38,767 nucleotides of DNA, taken from assembly GCA_902604265.1 (NCBI GenBank), contig CACKXX010000001.1:66628-105394 (forward strand), read 5' to 3'. A program made the translations under genes and the position numbers. Shown here piece by piece: positions 8,444 to 17,574 of the stretch. The notes under the pieces are model-generated. The model did not search any database. It had not been told where the DNA came from and saw only the letters and a program-made list of their open reading frames with translations. Positions within the stretch are counted from its first letter, which is position 1. Each line of letters opens with the position of its first letter. Source of the DNA: an uncultured Pelagibacteraceae bacterium (GTDB lineage: Bacteria > Pseudomonadota > Alphaproteobacteria > Pelagibacterales > Pelagibacteraceae).

Positions 8444-9452
8444 ATTTTTTGGCTACTTTTTAAATTTTAATGTATTTGCAGATAATAACAAATATTATTC
8501 TAATGAAAAAGGGATTGTTTCAATAATGTATCATAGATTTAATGAATCTAAATACCCATCAACTAATATTCAAATGAATATATTTGAAGAACAAGTTAAT
8601 ATAATTAAAAAATCAGGATATAAATTTTTAAACCCAAATAATTTTCATAAAATATATGATAAAGAAAAATTAGAAAAAACTATTTTACTATCTGTCGATG
8701 ATGGCTATAACTCTTTTTATCAACATGCCTGGCCATATCTTAAAAATAATCAAATACCTTTTTTAATTTTCATATCTACAGAAGCAGTTGGAAAAAAAGG
8801 TTATATGGGGTGGAATGAAATAAAAGAAATAGAAAAATATGACTTTGTTACAATAGGTAATCACTCTCACTCCCATGACTATTTAGTCAATTTTAGTTAT
8901 GATGAATTTAAAAAAGATATAGAAAAATCTATTAAAATATTTGAAGATAATTTAGGTTATAATCCAAAATTTTTCTCTTATCCGTTTGGAGAATGGGATT
9001 TGGCGCAGAAAAAATTCATAAGTAAAAATTTCGATTTTGGATTTGGACAACATTCAGGGGTAATAGATTTAAACAAGGATAAGTATGAATTACCAAGGTT
9101 TCCAATTAATGAAAAATACGGAGATTTAGAAAGATTTAAATTTATAGTTGAACTTTTACCACTTCAATACAAAGAGGTATATCCTCAAGAAAAAATAATA
9201 GACAATAATAATCCACCGGACATGAAAGTAGAGTTTTTTAAAGATCAAAAAATTAATAACATAAACTGTTATTCAAATGAAGGAAATGGTTGGGATAGTT
9301 CAAAATTGAAAATAGAAAAAAATATTTTAAAAATAAATTTTAGAGACAAATTTAATACAAGAAGAGGAAGAATTAACTGCTCAATGAAAGATGAAATGGG
9401 TTGGCGATGGTTTGGAATACAATTTATTGTTAAAAATATTAAAGAAAATTAG
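8391..9452 (+). CDS. Exported NodB-type polysaccharide deacetylase with extra C-terminal domain
   Basis: From ATG 8391 the protein is 353 aa. It has a probable signal peptide (LFIFFGYFLNFNVFADNN, cleavage near residue 30) and then a NodB fold: IVSIMYHRF, SVDDGYNSFY (Asp103/104), IGNHSHSHDYL (His158/160/162) and FFSYPFGEWD. These are the metal and catalytic motifs of carbohydrate esterase family 4. The last ~100 residues form a separate domain I do not recognise. The ORF track begins at 8271 inside antisense tsaB; that extension is not credible. Even the 8391 start overlaps the tsaB 5' end by 53 bp, but no other usable start precedes the signal peptide. The substrate is unknown; peptidoglycan or a surface glycan is possible. 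The end overlaps the next gene by 4 bp, tail to tail. Confidence 0.85.
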   Translation: MIVKKILSLAASIIKLFIFFGYFLNFNVFADNNKYYSNEKGIVSIMYHRFNESKYPSTNIQMNIFEEQVNIIKKSGYKFLNPNNFHKIYDKEKLEKTILLSVDDGYNSFYQHAWPYLKNNQIPFLIFISTEAVGKKGYMGWNEIKEIEKYDFVTIGNHSHSHDYLVNFSYDEFKKDIEKSIKIFEDNLGYNPKFFSYPFGEWDLAQKKFISKNFDFGFGQHSGVIDLNKDKYELPRFPINEKYGDLERFKFIVELLPLQYKEVYPQEKIIDNNNPPDMKVEFFKDQKINNINCYSNEGNGWDSSKLKIEKNILKINFRDKFNTRRGRINCSMKDEMGWRWFGIQFIVKNIKEN

Positions 9453-10582
9453 ATTAAACTTTTTTCTTTTTTTGAGTTTGGTAAAATTTTTGCATCATCA
9501 AAATCTGTTAATTTATTTTGTTCAATAATTTTTTTTAAAATTTTTATATATTCATTTCCAGTTTCTGCATATTTATCAAGATAGTTTACAAGCTCTAAGC
9601 TATTCAAATCTCCAAGAACATCTCTTTGAATTGCTCTAACTTTTCTAAATTCTCTATAACTCTTATGTGTATTTAAATTTCTTTGATAAGCCCTGACGGA
9701 AGCTTTTAAAATTTTAAATTTCATAACTTTATGATTTTCATTTATATCTGATTTTGCAGGTTTGATACCTTCTCCGGTATAAGTCCACTGCCCAAACAAT
9801 GCATTTCCTTCTTGAGCAAACCTTGAAGTTCCCCAACCTGTCTCTTTTGCTGCTTGCGCAATAGCTAATGAGACTGGAATTTCATCCATTCTTATTTTTA
9901 ATGTAGATAAATCCCTATTTACAACACCGTACTGCTTAAATTTACTTTTCAACCAATTTTTTTCCGCTTCTGAATTACTATTCTTATTTAATATAGAAAA
10001 AAGTGTTTTTCTTTCTAATTTTATTTTTTTATTTTCTTCTAAAATTAAAGGTAAAACTATTTGGATAAATAATTCTTTTTTTTTTTTAGTATTTTCTATT
10101 GATTTAATTTCACTTGGAAGAAGGTCTATTGCTATAGGTTTAACTATCTTATTTTTTCTAATATCTTTTAAATTATAATTTTCATCTTTAAATAATTGAT
10201 TGAGGGTTGATGCACTTAATCTAACTGTATCATTTTCTTTTATATCAAATTCAAAAATATCAGTAAATAAATCTTTAAAGTCTACTTCATCATCTTCTTT
10301 AAGGTTTTTGTTATTTTGGATTTCTTTCCCTTCTAAGACTCTGTTAAAATTTATATTTGAGTTATTTAAAACAATTAAATTATCAGTAAATTTTTTTTTA
10401 GAATAATCTAGAACAAAAGGTGTAACATAAAAAAAACCTATTAGAACAATTCCAACAATTGTAATATAAAAAAAATTTTCAAAAATTTTAGGAATTGTTT
10501 TTTGGTTCTTATAGATTTTATATCCTTTACCTCGTAAAATTTTTTTTAGTCTTATAATACTTAATTTAGCTAATTTTTGCAT
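9449..10582 (-). CDS. Membrane-anchored Bax-like glucosaminidase (GH73-type)
   Basis: The 377-aa protein has one N-terminal membrane helix (residues ~33-53, FFYITIVGIVLIGFFYVTPF), a long lysine-rich linker, and a C-terminal domain resembling E. coli Bax and GH73 N-acetylglucosaminidases. Key stretch: PVSLAIAQAAKETGWGTSRF, then EGNALFGQWTYTGEG and ASVRAYQRNLNTHKSYREFR. The Glu of KETGWG is the expected catalytic acid. It probably cuts peptidoglycan glycan strands in the periplasm. It is the last gene behind murJ-trpS-nifU-like on this strand and converges on the deacetylase, another glycan-modifying enzyme. Confidence 0.85.
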   Translation of the reverse strand: MQKLAKLSIIRLKKILRGKGYKIYKNQKTIPKIFENFFYITIVGIVLIGFFYVTPFVLDYSKKKFTDNLIVLNNSNINFNRVLEGKEIQNNKNLKEDDEVDFKDLFTDIFEFDIKENDTVRLSASTLNQLFKDENYNLKDIRKNKIVKPIAIDLLPSEIKSIENTKKKKELFIQIVLPLILEENKKIKLERKTLFSILNKNSNSEAEKNWLKSKFKQYGVVNRDLSTLKIRMDEIPVSLAIAQAAKETGWGTSRFAQEGNALFGQWTYTGEGIKPAKSDINENHKVMKFKILKASVRAYQRNLNTHKSYREFRKVRAIQRDVLGDLNSLELVNYLDKYAETGNEYIKILKKIIEQNKLTDFDDAKILPNSKKEKSLI

Positions 10583-10639
10583 AATTCTAATTATAATTAT
10601 AATTGATTCTATCTTATTATAACCGATTCTTTATTTTTT

Positions 10640-11182
10640 TCAGATAGCAATTACTTCCTTAATTTCTGGTATATAATGACATAAAAGATTCTGTACTCCT
10701 TGTTTTAGAGTCATTGTTGAACTTGGACAACCAGAACAACTACCTTGTAGATTAACGGTTACAACACCATCTTTAAATTCTTTAAACTTTATATCTCCAC
10801 CATCTCTTGCTACCGCGGGTCTTACTTTTGTTTCTAAAATGTTAATAATTTTTTTTTCAATATCTGTTAAATTTAACTCTGAAGAGCTTTTGTTTTCTTT
10901 ATTTATTACAATCTCATTACCATTTGAATAATAATCATTAATAAATGAAATTATTATATGTTTTAAATCTTCCCATTGTGTTCTTTCATCTTTATTAACT
11001 GATAAAAAATCCTCTGATAAAAAAATACCGGTTACACCATTTATAGATAAAATGTTTCTTATTAATTCATTATTACTTTCATTTTTTTTAGTTATTTCAA
11101 TTGGTATATCATTCGATACTTTCTTGCCAGGCAAAAACTTTAGAGAATTAGGATTTGGAGTATTTTGCGTTTGTACAAACAT
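10640..11182 (-). CDS. NifU-like Fe-S cluster scaffold/carrier protein
   Basis: The 180-aa protein has two recognisable parts: the Nfu N-terminal domain (MFVQTQNTPNPNSLKFLPG) and a C-terminal NifU domain (RPAVARDGGDIKFKEF) with the cluster-binding motif GSCSGCPSS (Cys149 and Cys152). It resembles mitochondrial NFU1 and alphaproteobacterial NifU-family proteins that carry 4Fe-4S clusters to client enzymes; MiaB and Nth in this window are examples of possible clients. It follows trpS by 44 bp, a pairing common in Alphaproteobacteria. Confidence 0.93.
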   Translation of the reverse strand: MFVQTQNTPNPNSLKFLPGKKVSNDIPIEITKKNESNNELIRNILSINGVTGIFLSEDFLSVNKDERTQWEDLKHIIISFINDYYSNGNEIVINKENKSSSELNLTDIEKKIINILETKVRPAVARDGGDIKFKEFKDGVVTVNLQGSCSGCPSSTMTLKQGVQNLLCHYIPEIKEVIAI

Positions 11183-11226
11183 AATACTTATATAATTATT
11201 ATAATTAAAAGTTAAAGTATTTAAAA

Positions 11227-12228
11227 CTAAAAACCTATAATTTCTTTGATTTCTTTAACTTTTTTAGAAGTAATTTTATCAGCTTTTACGGCACCTTCTT
11301 CTAAAATTTTGTCTATAAAATTATTATCTTTTTTTAATTTATTTATTTCATCAGATATTGGAGAAATTTTCTCTACAACAACATCTGAAAGTTTTTGCTT
11401 AAATTCAGAAAAATTTTTTCCACCAAATTCATTTATTGTATCAGACAATGTTTGATTATTTAAACTTGAATAAATTCCTAAAAGATTTTCAACCTCGGGT
11501 CTTTCATTTAATTTTTTATCATCTGAAGGTAGAGTTGAATTGTCAGTTTTAGCCTTTTTGATTTTATTTACTATTTCATCTTTTTTATCAGTTAAATTAA
11601 TTCTACTTAAATCCGAAGGATCTGATTTGCTCATTTTTTTTGTACCATCTTTTAAACTCATAATTCTCGCGAAATTTTTTTGTATTAATGGCTCTGGTGC
11701 TTTAAGAAAATCAGGAGCTTTAAAATCTAAATTAAATTTTTGAGCAATATCTCTGGATAATTCTAAATGTTGCTTTTGATCCTCTCCAACAGGTACATGT
11801 GTTGAGTCATATAGTAAAATGTCCGCAGCCATAAGTATTGGATATATATATAAACCAACACTTGCTTTTTCTTTATCTCTACCAGCTTTTTCTTTGAATT
11901 GCGTCATACGATTTAACCATCCCATTCTTGCAATACATCCTAAGATCCAAGAACCTTCGGAGTGGGCGGGTACTAGTGATTGATTAAAAATTATACTTTT
12001 TCTATAATCCAATCCACTAGCAAGGAAAGCTGCAGTTGTTTCTCTTATGTTATTCTTTAAAATTTTTGGATCCTGTTTTACAGTTATTGCGTGCAAATCT
12101 ACAACACAATATACGCATTCATTATCTTTTTCATTTTGTAATGAAACAAAATTTTTGATTGCTCCTAAATAATTCCCTAAATGTAAATTTCCAGTGGGTT
12201 GAACTCCAGAAAAAATTTTTTTTTTCAT
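11227..12228 (-). CDS. trpS: Tryptophanyl-tRNA synthetase
   Basis: The 333-aa class I synthetase charges tRNA-Trp. The HIGH-like motif is HLGN (residues 16-19) in [17 protein letters not shown] and the KMSKS loop is exact at 198-202 (GTKKMSKSD). [18 protein letters not shown] is a further family signature. Length is normal for bacterial TrpRS. It starts 3 bp after the murJ stop and is surely co-transcribed with it. Confidence 0.97.
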   Translation of the reverse strand: MKKKIFSGVQPTGNLHLGNYLGAIKNFVSLQNEKDNECVYCVVDLHAITVKQDPKILKNNIRETTAAFLASGLDYRKSIIFNQSLVPAHSEGSWILGCIARMGWLNRMTQFKEKAGRDKEKASVGLYIYPILMAADILLYDSTHVPVGEDQKQHLELSRDIAQKFNLDFKAPDFLKAPEPLIQKNFARIMSLKDGTKKMSKSDPSDLSRINLTDKKDEIVNKIKKAKTDNSTLPSDDKKLNERPEVENLLGIYSSLNNQTLSDTINEFGGKNFSEFKQKLSDVVVEKISPISDEINKLKKDNNFIDKILEEGAVKADKITSKKVKEIKEIIGF

Positions 12229-12231
12229 TTT

Positions 12232-13761
12232 TTAATACTTTAATTTAATATCCGAAATTTTAAAAGCTTTAGTAAATATTGAAGTTATAATATAAATTAA
12301 AATAGTAATAATTACTAATAAAACTATAGTTAATAATTTGTAATCACTTTCATAGATTAGATATTCATTAAATTTTTGAATTAATTGGTAAAAAATAAAA
12401 GAAGAGAATGAGCTTACAAATAATATATTTAAAAATTTAATTTGAAAATTTTTATAAAAAGAAAAGTAATTATTTGAAATTAAATAAAACAAAAGTAATA
12501 AAGTGTTAAACCAAGAAGATATGGTTGTTGCAATTGGTATTATAATAAAACCAATTTTATTAAAAAAATAAACACTTATAAAAATATTTAGTAAAACTGA
12601 AAGTATTGAAAAATGAAAAGGAATTTTTGTATTGTGTCTTGCAAATAAAAAACTTGAAAAAACTTTAATTAATGCAAATGCAGGCAAACCTAATGCAAAA
12701 TAAAATAATGCATGCGCCGAATTCATAACACTATTTTTATCAAATGATCCATATCCAAATAGTGCTGAGGTAATCTCTTCTGAGGCTACTAATAATGCTG
12801 CTGCTGCCGGTAAACTTAAAAATAAACAATATTCTAAAGATTTGTTTTGAATAAATTCTATCTTATTAGTATTTTTACTTTCTATATATTTAGATAAACT
12901 TGGGAGTAAAACTGTCCCTATTGCAATTCCAGCAATAGCTAAATTTATTTGATAAATTCTATCGGCATAATAAAGATAAGATACAGCATTTGCTTGAAAA
13001 GAAGCAATTATTGTTCCAACTAAAATATTAATCTGCGTAACACCTGAAGAAAAAATACTTGGAAATAATTTTTTAAAAAATAATTTAATTTTTTTATTAT
13101 TTTTGAAATTAAAAGAAATTTTTGGAATAAAATGCTTTCTTACAAAAAAAATTAAAAAAATTAATTGAATTAGGCCAGCAAAAGTGACTGCATAAGATAT
13201 ATAATATACTAGCTTATCTGCTAAAAATTTTCCAAATAATAAAACTAATATTAAAATAATATTCAAAATAATTGGTGTTGCTGATGCTGCTGCAAATTTG
13301 TTATGTGAATTTAATATTGCCGAGAAAAAAGACGATAAACTTACAAATAATAAAAAGGGAAACGTTATTCTAGTTAGATTAATTGCAGTTTCTAACTTTT
13401 CTGAGTTTTCTGTAAAGCCTGGTGCAATTAATTTCACAAACAATGGCATAAATATTTCAATAACAAAAACAATTGCAAGCAAAGATAAAAAAAGAATATT
13501 AAAAATATTATTTGCAAATAACTTTGCACTTTTATTACTTTTGTTTAATTCTGAAGAATAACTAGGAATAAAAGCAGCATTGAATGTACCTTCTGAAAAT
13601 AGTCTTCTAAAAGTATTTGGAATTCTGAAAGCAACAAAAAAAGCATCTGCAATTGGGCCTGCTCCTAAAAATATTGCAATAAGAATATCTCTCAAATAAC
13701 CTGATATTCTACTAATTAAAGTAAAGAAACTAAAGGTACCGGTTGACTTAATAAGGTTCAT
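12232..13761 (-). CDS. murJ: Lipid II flippase MurJ
   Basis: The 509-aa integral membrane protein has about 14 hydrophobic segments and the MurJ/MviN opening: STGTFSFFTLISRISGYLRD, then ADAFFVAFRIPNTFRRLFSEGTFNAAFIP. The AFRIPNTFRRLF(S/A)EG motif with its arginines is diagnostic. It flips lipid II across the inner membrane for peptidoglycan synthesis. It is the first gene of the murJ-trpS-nifU-like-glucosaminidase run and lies 50 bp from the divergent maeB. In many relatives glnD sits just upstream of murJ; it is absent here. Confidence 0.95.
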   Translation of the reverse strand: MNLIKSTGTFSFFTLISRISGYLRDILIAIFLGAGPIADAFFVAFRIPNTFRRLFSEGTFNAAFIPSYSSELNKSNKSAKLFANNIFNILFLSLLAIVFVIEIFMPLFVKLIAPGFTENSEKLETAINLTRITFPFLLFVSLSSFFSAILNSHNKFAAASATPIILNIILILVLLFGKFLADKLVYYISYAVTFAGLIQLIFLIFFVRKHFIPKISFNFKNNKKIKLFFKKLFPSIFSSGVTQINILVGTIIASFQANAVSYLYYADRIYQINLAIAGIAIGTVLLPSLSKYIESKNTNKIEFIQNKSLEYCLFLSLPAAAALLVASEEITSALFGYGSFDKNSVMNSAHALFYFALGLPAFALIKVFSSFLFARHNTKIPFHFSILSVLLNIFISVYFFNKIGFIIIPIATTISSWFNTLLLLFYLISNNYFSFYKNFQIKFLNILFVSSFSSFIFYQLIQKFNEYLIYESDYKLLTIVLLVIITILIYIITSIFTKAFKISDIKLKY

Positions 13762-13811
13762 AAATCATATTAGTCTTAAATTTGCTCCATTTGTATATCT
13801 AATTACATAGA

Positions 13812-16100
13812 ATGAAAAAAAAAAAAATTGAACATTATTCTGATAAAGAAGCTTTAGAATTTCATAATAGTAATAAATCTGGCAAGATTGAGATAATTTC
13901 ATCAAAACCGATGATTACAAAAAGAGATTTGGCATTAGCTTATTCTCCAGGTGTAGCAGCTCCAGTAAAGGAAATTGCAAAAAATCCTGATCTTGCTTAT
14001 GATTATACAACTAAAGGAAATCTTGTTGCAGTTATAAGTAATGGATCAGCTATTTTAGGGCTAGGAAACCTTGGAGCATTAGCGTCAAAACCTGTCATGG
14101 AAGGAAAGGCAGTATTATTTAAAAGATTTGCAGATATAGATTCTATTGACTTAGAAATAGATTCAAATGACCCTGATGAAATAATTACATCTATAAAAAA
14201 TTTTTCAAAAAGTTTTGGAGGAATAAATTTGGAAGATATTGCTGCTCCAAACTGTTTTATAATTGAAGAAAAATTAAAAAAAATATTAGATATACCTGTA
14301 TTTCACGACGACCAACATGGTACCGCAATAATTACATGTGCAGCATTAAAAAATGCAGTAGATATTGCAAAAAAAAATATTAAAAAAATTAAGATAGTTG
14401 TTAATGGAGCAGGTGCATCTGCTATGGCTTGCGCAAATCTTTTTAAACATACAGGAGTTCCCCAAAAAAATATAACAATGTTAGATAGAAAAGGGGTTAT
14501 TTACAAAGGTAGAGATAATTTAAATAAGTGGAAATCAGAACATGCAATAGAAACAAAAAATAGAACTTTAAATGATGCAATTAAAAATGCCGATGTGTTT
14601 TTAGGTTTATCTTCAGGAGGTATATTAAAAAAAGAAATGGTAAAAAAAATGGCAAAAAATCCAATTATATTTGCATGTGCAAACCCAGACCCTGAAATTA
14701 CGCCTGAAGAAGTAGAAGAAATTAGAAGTGATGTTATAGTTGCTACTGGTAGATCTGATTATCCAAATCAGGTTAATAATCTAATTGGCTTTCCTTATAT
14801 ATTTAGAGGAGCACTTGATGTCAGAGCAAAAGTAATTAACGAAGAAATGAAAATTGCTGCTTCTAATGCAATAGCTTCATTGGCACGAGAAAGAGTACCT
14901 GATGAAGTGGTAGCCGCAATGGGTGGTGAAAGACCATCTTATGGTAAAAACTATATTATTCCATCTACATTCGATCCAAGACTAATTAGCGTTATTCCAG
15001 TGGCAGTAGCTAGAGCAGCTATAAAAAGTGGAGTAGCAAGAAAAAAAATTGAAAATTTTGAATTGTATGCTGATCAATTAAAACAAAGGCTAGACCCATC
15101 AGTAACAATTATGCAGGGAATAAACTCGCAAATTAAAAAAACACAAAAAAGAGTAGTTTTTGCTGATGGAGAAGATGAAAATACTTTAAAGGCTGCAATT
15201 GCATTTAAAAATAGTGGCTTAGGTATCCCAATTTTAGTTGCTAAAGAAAAAGTAGTAAAGCAAAGACTAAAAGAAATTGGATATAGTGAAAATTTTAATA
15301 TTAAAATTGTAAATTCAACATTAAAAGAAAACAGAGAGAAATACGTAAAACATATTTTTAAAAAATTACATAGAGATAAGGGCTTTCTAGAAAGAGACTG
15401 TGATAGAATAGTCAGAAACGACAGGGTAGTGTGGGGATCGTGTATGGTGTCATGTGGTGATGCAGATGCTATGGTTACTGGCAATACAAGAAGATATGGT
15501 CAGTCTTTAAGCAAAATACTTAAAGTTGTTGATTCAAGACCAGGTGAAATTATGTTTGGTCTTAACATGGTAGTAAATAAAGGGAGAACTGTATTTATTG
15601 GAGATACAACAGTACATGAATATCCATCTTCATTACAGATGGCAGAAATTGCAATATCAGCAGCAAGAGTAGTAAGACTATTTGGATTTAATCCTAAAGT
15701 TGCTTTCTTATCACATTCAACATTTGGGCAACCAATCACAAGCAGAACAAAACATATTAGAGATGCGGTAGATATATTAAAACAAAAAAAAGTAGATTTT
15801 AAATTCGATGGAGATATGCAGCCAGATGTAGCATTAAATGAAGAATATAAAGAACTTTACCCATTTTCAGAAATAGTAGGAAATGCAAATGTATTAATTA
15901 TGCCAGGTCAGCATAGTGCAGCAATTTCTTATAAAATAATGAAAACTTTAAGTGATGCAAAGGTAATAGGACCATTGTTAATTGGCCTGGGACAAGCAAT
16001 AGAAATAGCACCATTGAGATCATCAACCTCAGATATTTTAAATCTTGCCTCCGTTGCTGCTTATTCAGCAGGTGTAATTGATTATAAAAAAAAAAATTAA
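13812..16100 (+). CDS. maeB: NADP-type malic enzyme with phosphotransacetylase-like C-terminal domain
   Basis: The 762-aa protein fuses a malic enzyme (residues ~1-425) to a phosphotransacetylase-like domain (~440-760), the MaeB architecture. It decarboxylates malate to pyruvate while reducing NADP. Visible motifs: LALAYSPGVAAPVKEI, VFHDDQHGTAIITCAAL (metal and malate site) and VVNGAGASAMACANL (nucleotide binding). The C-terminal part (KRVVFADGEDENTLKAA; MPGQHSAAISYKIMKTL) is thought in this family to be regulatory or structural and to lack transacetylase activity. It is transcribed alone, diverging from murJ, and its TAA overlaps the stop of the BON-domain gene by 4 bp. Confidence 0.95.
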   Translation: MKKKKIEHYSDKEALEFHNSNKSGKIEIISSKPMITKRDLALAYSPGVAAPVKEIAKNPDLAYDYTTKGNLVAVISNGSAILGLGNLGALASKPVMEGKAVLFKRFADIDSIDLEIDSNDPDEIITSIKNFSKSFGGINLEDIAAPNCFIIEEKLKKILDIPVFHDDQHGTAIITCAALKNAVDIAKKNIKKIKIVVNGAGASAMACANLFKHTGVPQKNITMLDRKGVIYKGRDNLNKWKSEHAIETKNRTLNDAIKNADVFLGLSSGGILKKEMVKKMAKNPIIFACANPDPEITPEEVEEIRSDVIVATGRSDYPNQVNNLIGFPYIFRGALDVRAKVINEEMKIAASNAIASLARERVPDEVVAAMGGERPSYGKNYIIPSTFDPRLISVIPVAVARAAIKSGVARKKIENFELYADQLKQRLDPSVTIMQGINSQIKKTQKRVVFADGEDENTLKAAIAFKNSGLGIPILVAKEKVVKQRLKEIGYSENFNIKIVNSTLKENREKYVKHIFKKLHRDKGFLERDCDRIVRNDRVVWGSCMVSCGDADAMVTGNTRRYGQSLSKILKVVDSRPGEIMFGLNMVVNKGRTVFIGDTTVHEYPSSLQMAEIAISAARVVRLFGFNPKVAFLSHSTFGQPITSRTKHIRDAVDILKQKKVDFKFDGDMQPDVALNEEYKELYPFSEIVGNANVLIMPGQHSAAISYKIMKTLSDAKVIGPLLIGLGQAIEIAPLRSSTSDILNLASVAAYSAGVIDYKKKN

Positions 16101-16690
16101 TTTTTCTGGATTCTTAGATCTTCAAGTAAAAGGATACTGGAAATTACATCTTCAACATCCAAAATTTGTTTAGCTTCTTCTATAACTAGAGATTGCTCTT
16201 CCTTTGTTTCGGCAATCCCATAAATATAAATTTTTTTTTTATAAGTATCTATACTATAGTTTGCTGATTTTATTTTTTTATTAAAAATTAAAGCACTTCT
16301 AAGTTGGGAAGTGATTAGAACATCTTTTGCTGATTGCTTAAAATTAAATTTTTCCTTTATTTTTAAATCATTTTTAACTGATCTTGCACCTTGTATCTCC
16401 CAGGCCAATTTTGTAATTTTTAATTTTTCCTCTGGATCATCAACCTTACCAGTTATAAAAATTCTACCGTCTAATACTTGCGTGTTAACCGACAAAAAAT
16501 AATTTTTATTTAATAATAATAACTTTGCATCTAAATTTTTATCCATAATTCCATCATCAATTTGAGTTCCTAATGTTCTAGGATCAAGAGCTATACTAAC
16601 TCCTGTTCCAAATACTCCTTTCGAAGACGCACCAACACAACCATTCAAAAGAATTAGAATTAGAAAAAAATTAATATATTTATTTTTCAT
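16097..16690 (-). CDS. BON-domain outer-membrane lipoprotein (DolP/YraP-like)
   Basis: The 197-aa protein starts with a lipoprotein signal, FFLILILLNGCVGASS, with lipobox cysteine at residue 18. Two BON domains follow (residues ~50-115, NTQVLDGRIFITGKVDDPEE; ~120-190, IDTYKKKIYIYGIAETKEE). DolP/YraP-type dual-BON lipoproteins act at the outer membrane in envelope integrity. The start overlaps the rsmI stop by 11 bp. In Proteobacteria rsmI, an LpoA-like protein, yraN and a BON protein often cluster; the same set occurs here without yraN. I call it DolP-like; orthology is inferred from neighbours and architecture. Confidence 0.85.
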   Translation of the reverse strand: MKNKYINFFLILILLNGCVGASSKGVFGTGVSIALDPRTLGTQIDDGIMDKNLDAKLLLLNKNYFLSVNTQVLDGRIFITGKVDDPEEKLKITKLAWEIQGARSVKNDLKIKEKFNFKQSAKDVLITSQLRSALIFNKKIKSANYSIDTYKKKIYIYGIAETKEEQSLVIEEAKQILDVEDVISSILLLEDLRIQKN

Positions 16691-17543
16691 TTTTTACTTT
16701 TAAACAATAGTTATAAATTTCTTTTTTTGATATATCTTTCCCGTCTTTAATTAAATCAACAATTTCTTTAACATTAAATTTTTTTATTAATTTATTAATC
16801 TTTTTTTTATCTGATTCGGTCAAATTATTCGAAGATTTATTAGAATTATTTATACTTGAAATCACTAATGTAATTTCTCCTTTTAAATTAATATCTTTTG
16901 GATTTAGCTTGTTAATTTTAAATCTAAAATATTCTTCATAGTATTTTGTAATTTCCTTACAAATTAAAAGTTCTCTATCAGAAAAATATTTTTTAATTAT
17001 ATGTATTGATCTATTGAATTTTTTTGCAGATATAAAAAATATAATGGAACTATCTAATTTAGATAATAATTCAAAATTTTTTTTAATTTCTGAATTATTT
17101 TCAGGAAAAAAACCATAGAAATAATATTTGTCTGAAAAGCCACTTATTGAAAAAGCTGCAGTAGTAGCAGACGCTCCTGGGATAGGACTTACATTAATTT
17201 CATTTTTTATACATTCTTTAATTAATATGTTTCCTGGATCAGAAATAGTTGGGGTTCCTGCATCGGCAATTAACGAAACAATTTTATTTGACTTTAAAAT
17301 ATTAATAATTTTTTCAAGGTTCTTTTTTTCATTAAATTTATGATTGGAAATTAAATTAGAATTAATCTTATACTTAGAAAGTAGTTTCTTTGATACTCTT
17401 GTATCTTCGCAGAGAATATATTCTGATTTTCTTAATATTTCTAACGCTCTTAAAGTAATATCATTTAAATTACCTATTGGTGTAGAAACAACATATAAGC
17501 CAGATTTTAAATTACTTATTTTTAAGTCAGTGTGTAGATTCAT
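16680..17543 (-). CDS. rsmI: 16S rRNA (cytidine1402-2'-O)-methyltransferase RsmI
   Basis: The 287-aa SAM-dependent tetrapyrrole-methylase-fold enzyme modifies C1402 in the ribosomal P site. Signatures: GLYVVSTPIGNLNDITLRA, LCEDTRVSKKLLSKY, SLIADAGTPTISDPG and SPIPGASATTAAFSISGF. The C-terminal region (KKINKLIKKFNVKEIVDLI) matches the small helical tail of the family. It diverges from the LpoA-like gene with only 31 bp between start codons, and overlaps the BON lipoprotein gene downstream. Confidence 0.95.
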   Translation of the reverse strand: MNLHTDLKISNLKSGLYVVSTPIGNLNDITLRALEILRKSEYILCEDTRVSKKLLSKYKINSNLISNHKFNEKKNLEKIINILKSNKIVSLIADAGTPTISDPGNILIKECIKNEINVSPIPGASATTAAFSISGFSDKYYFYGFFPENNSEIKKNFELLSKLDSSIIFFISAKKFNRSIHIIKKYFSDRELLICKEITKYYEEYFRFKINKLNPKDINLKGEITLVISSINNSNKSSNNLTESDKKKINKLIKKFNVKEIVDLIKDGKDISKKEIYNYCLKVKNEK

Positions 17544-17574
17544 TATTTTAATTGATTATAATATTAACATTAAA

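Noticed and set aside
15074-15739. Two minus-strand ORFs (136 and 79 aa) inside maeB
   Set aside because: Antisense to conserved phosphotransacetylase-like coding sequence; no recognisable protein.
17344-17574. N-terminal extension of the LpoA-like ORF
   Set aside because: It is antisense to conserved rsmI coding sequence; the signal peptide begins at ATG 17575.
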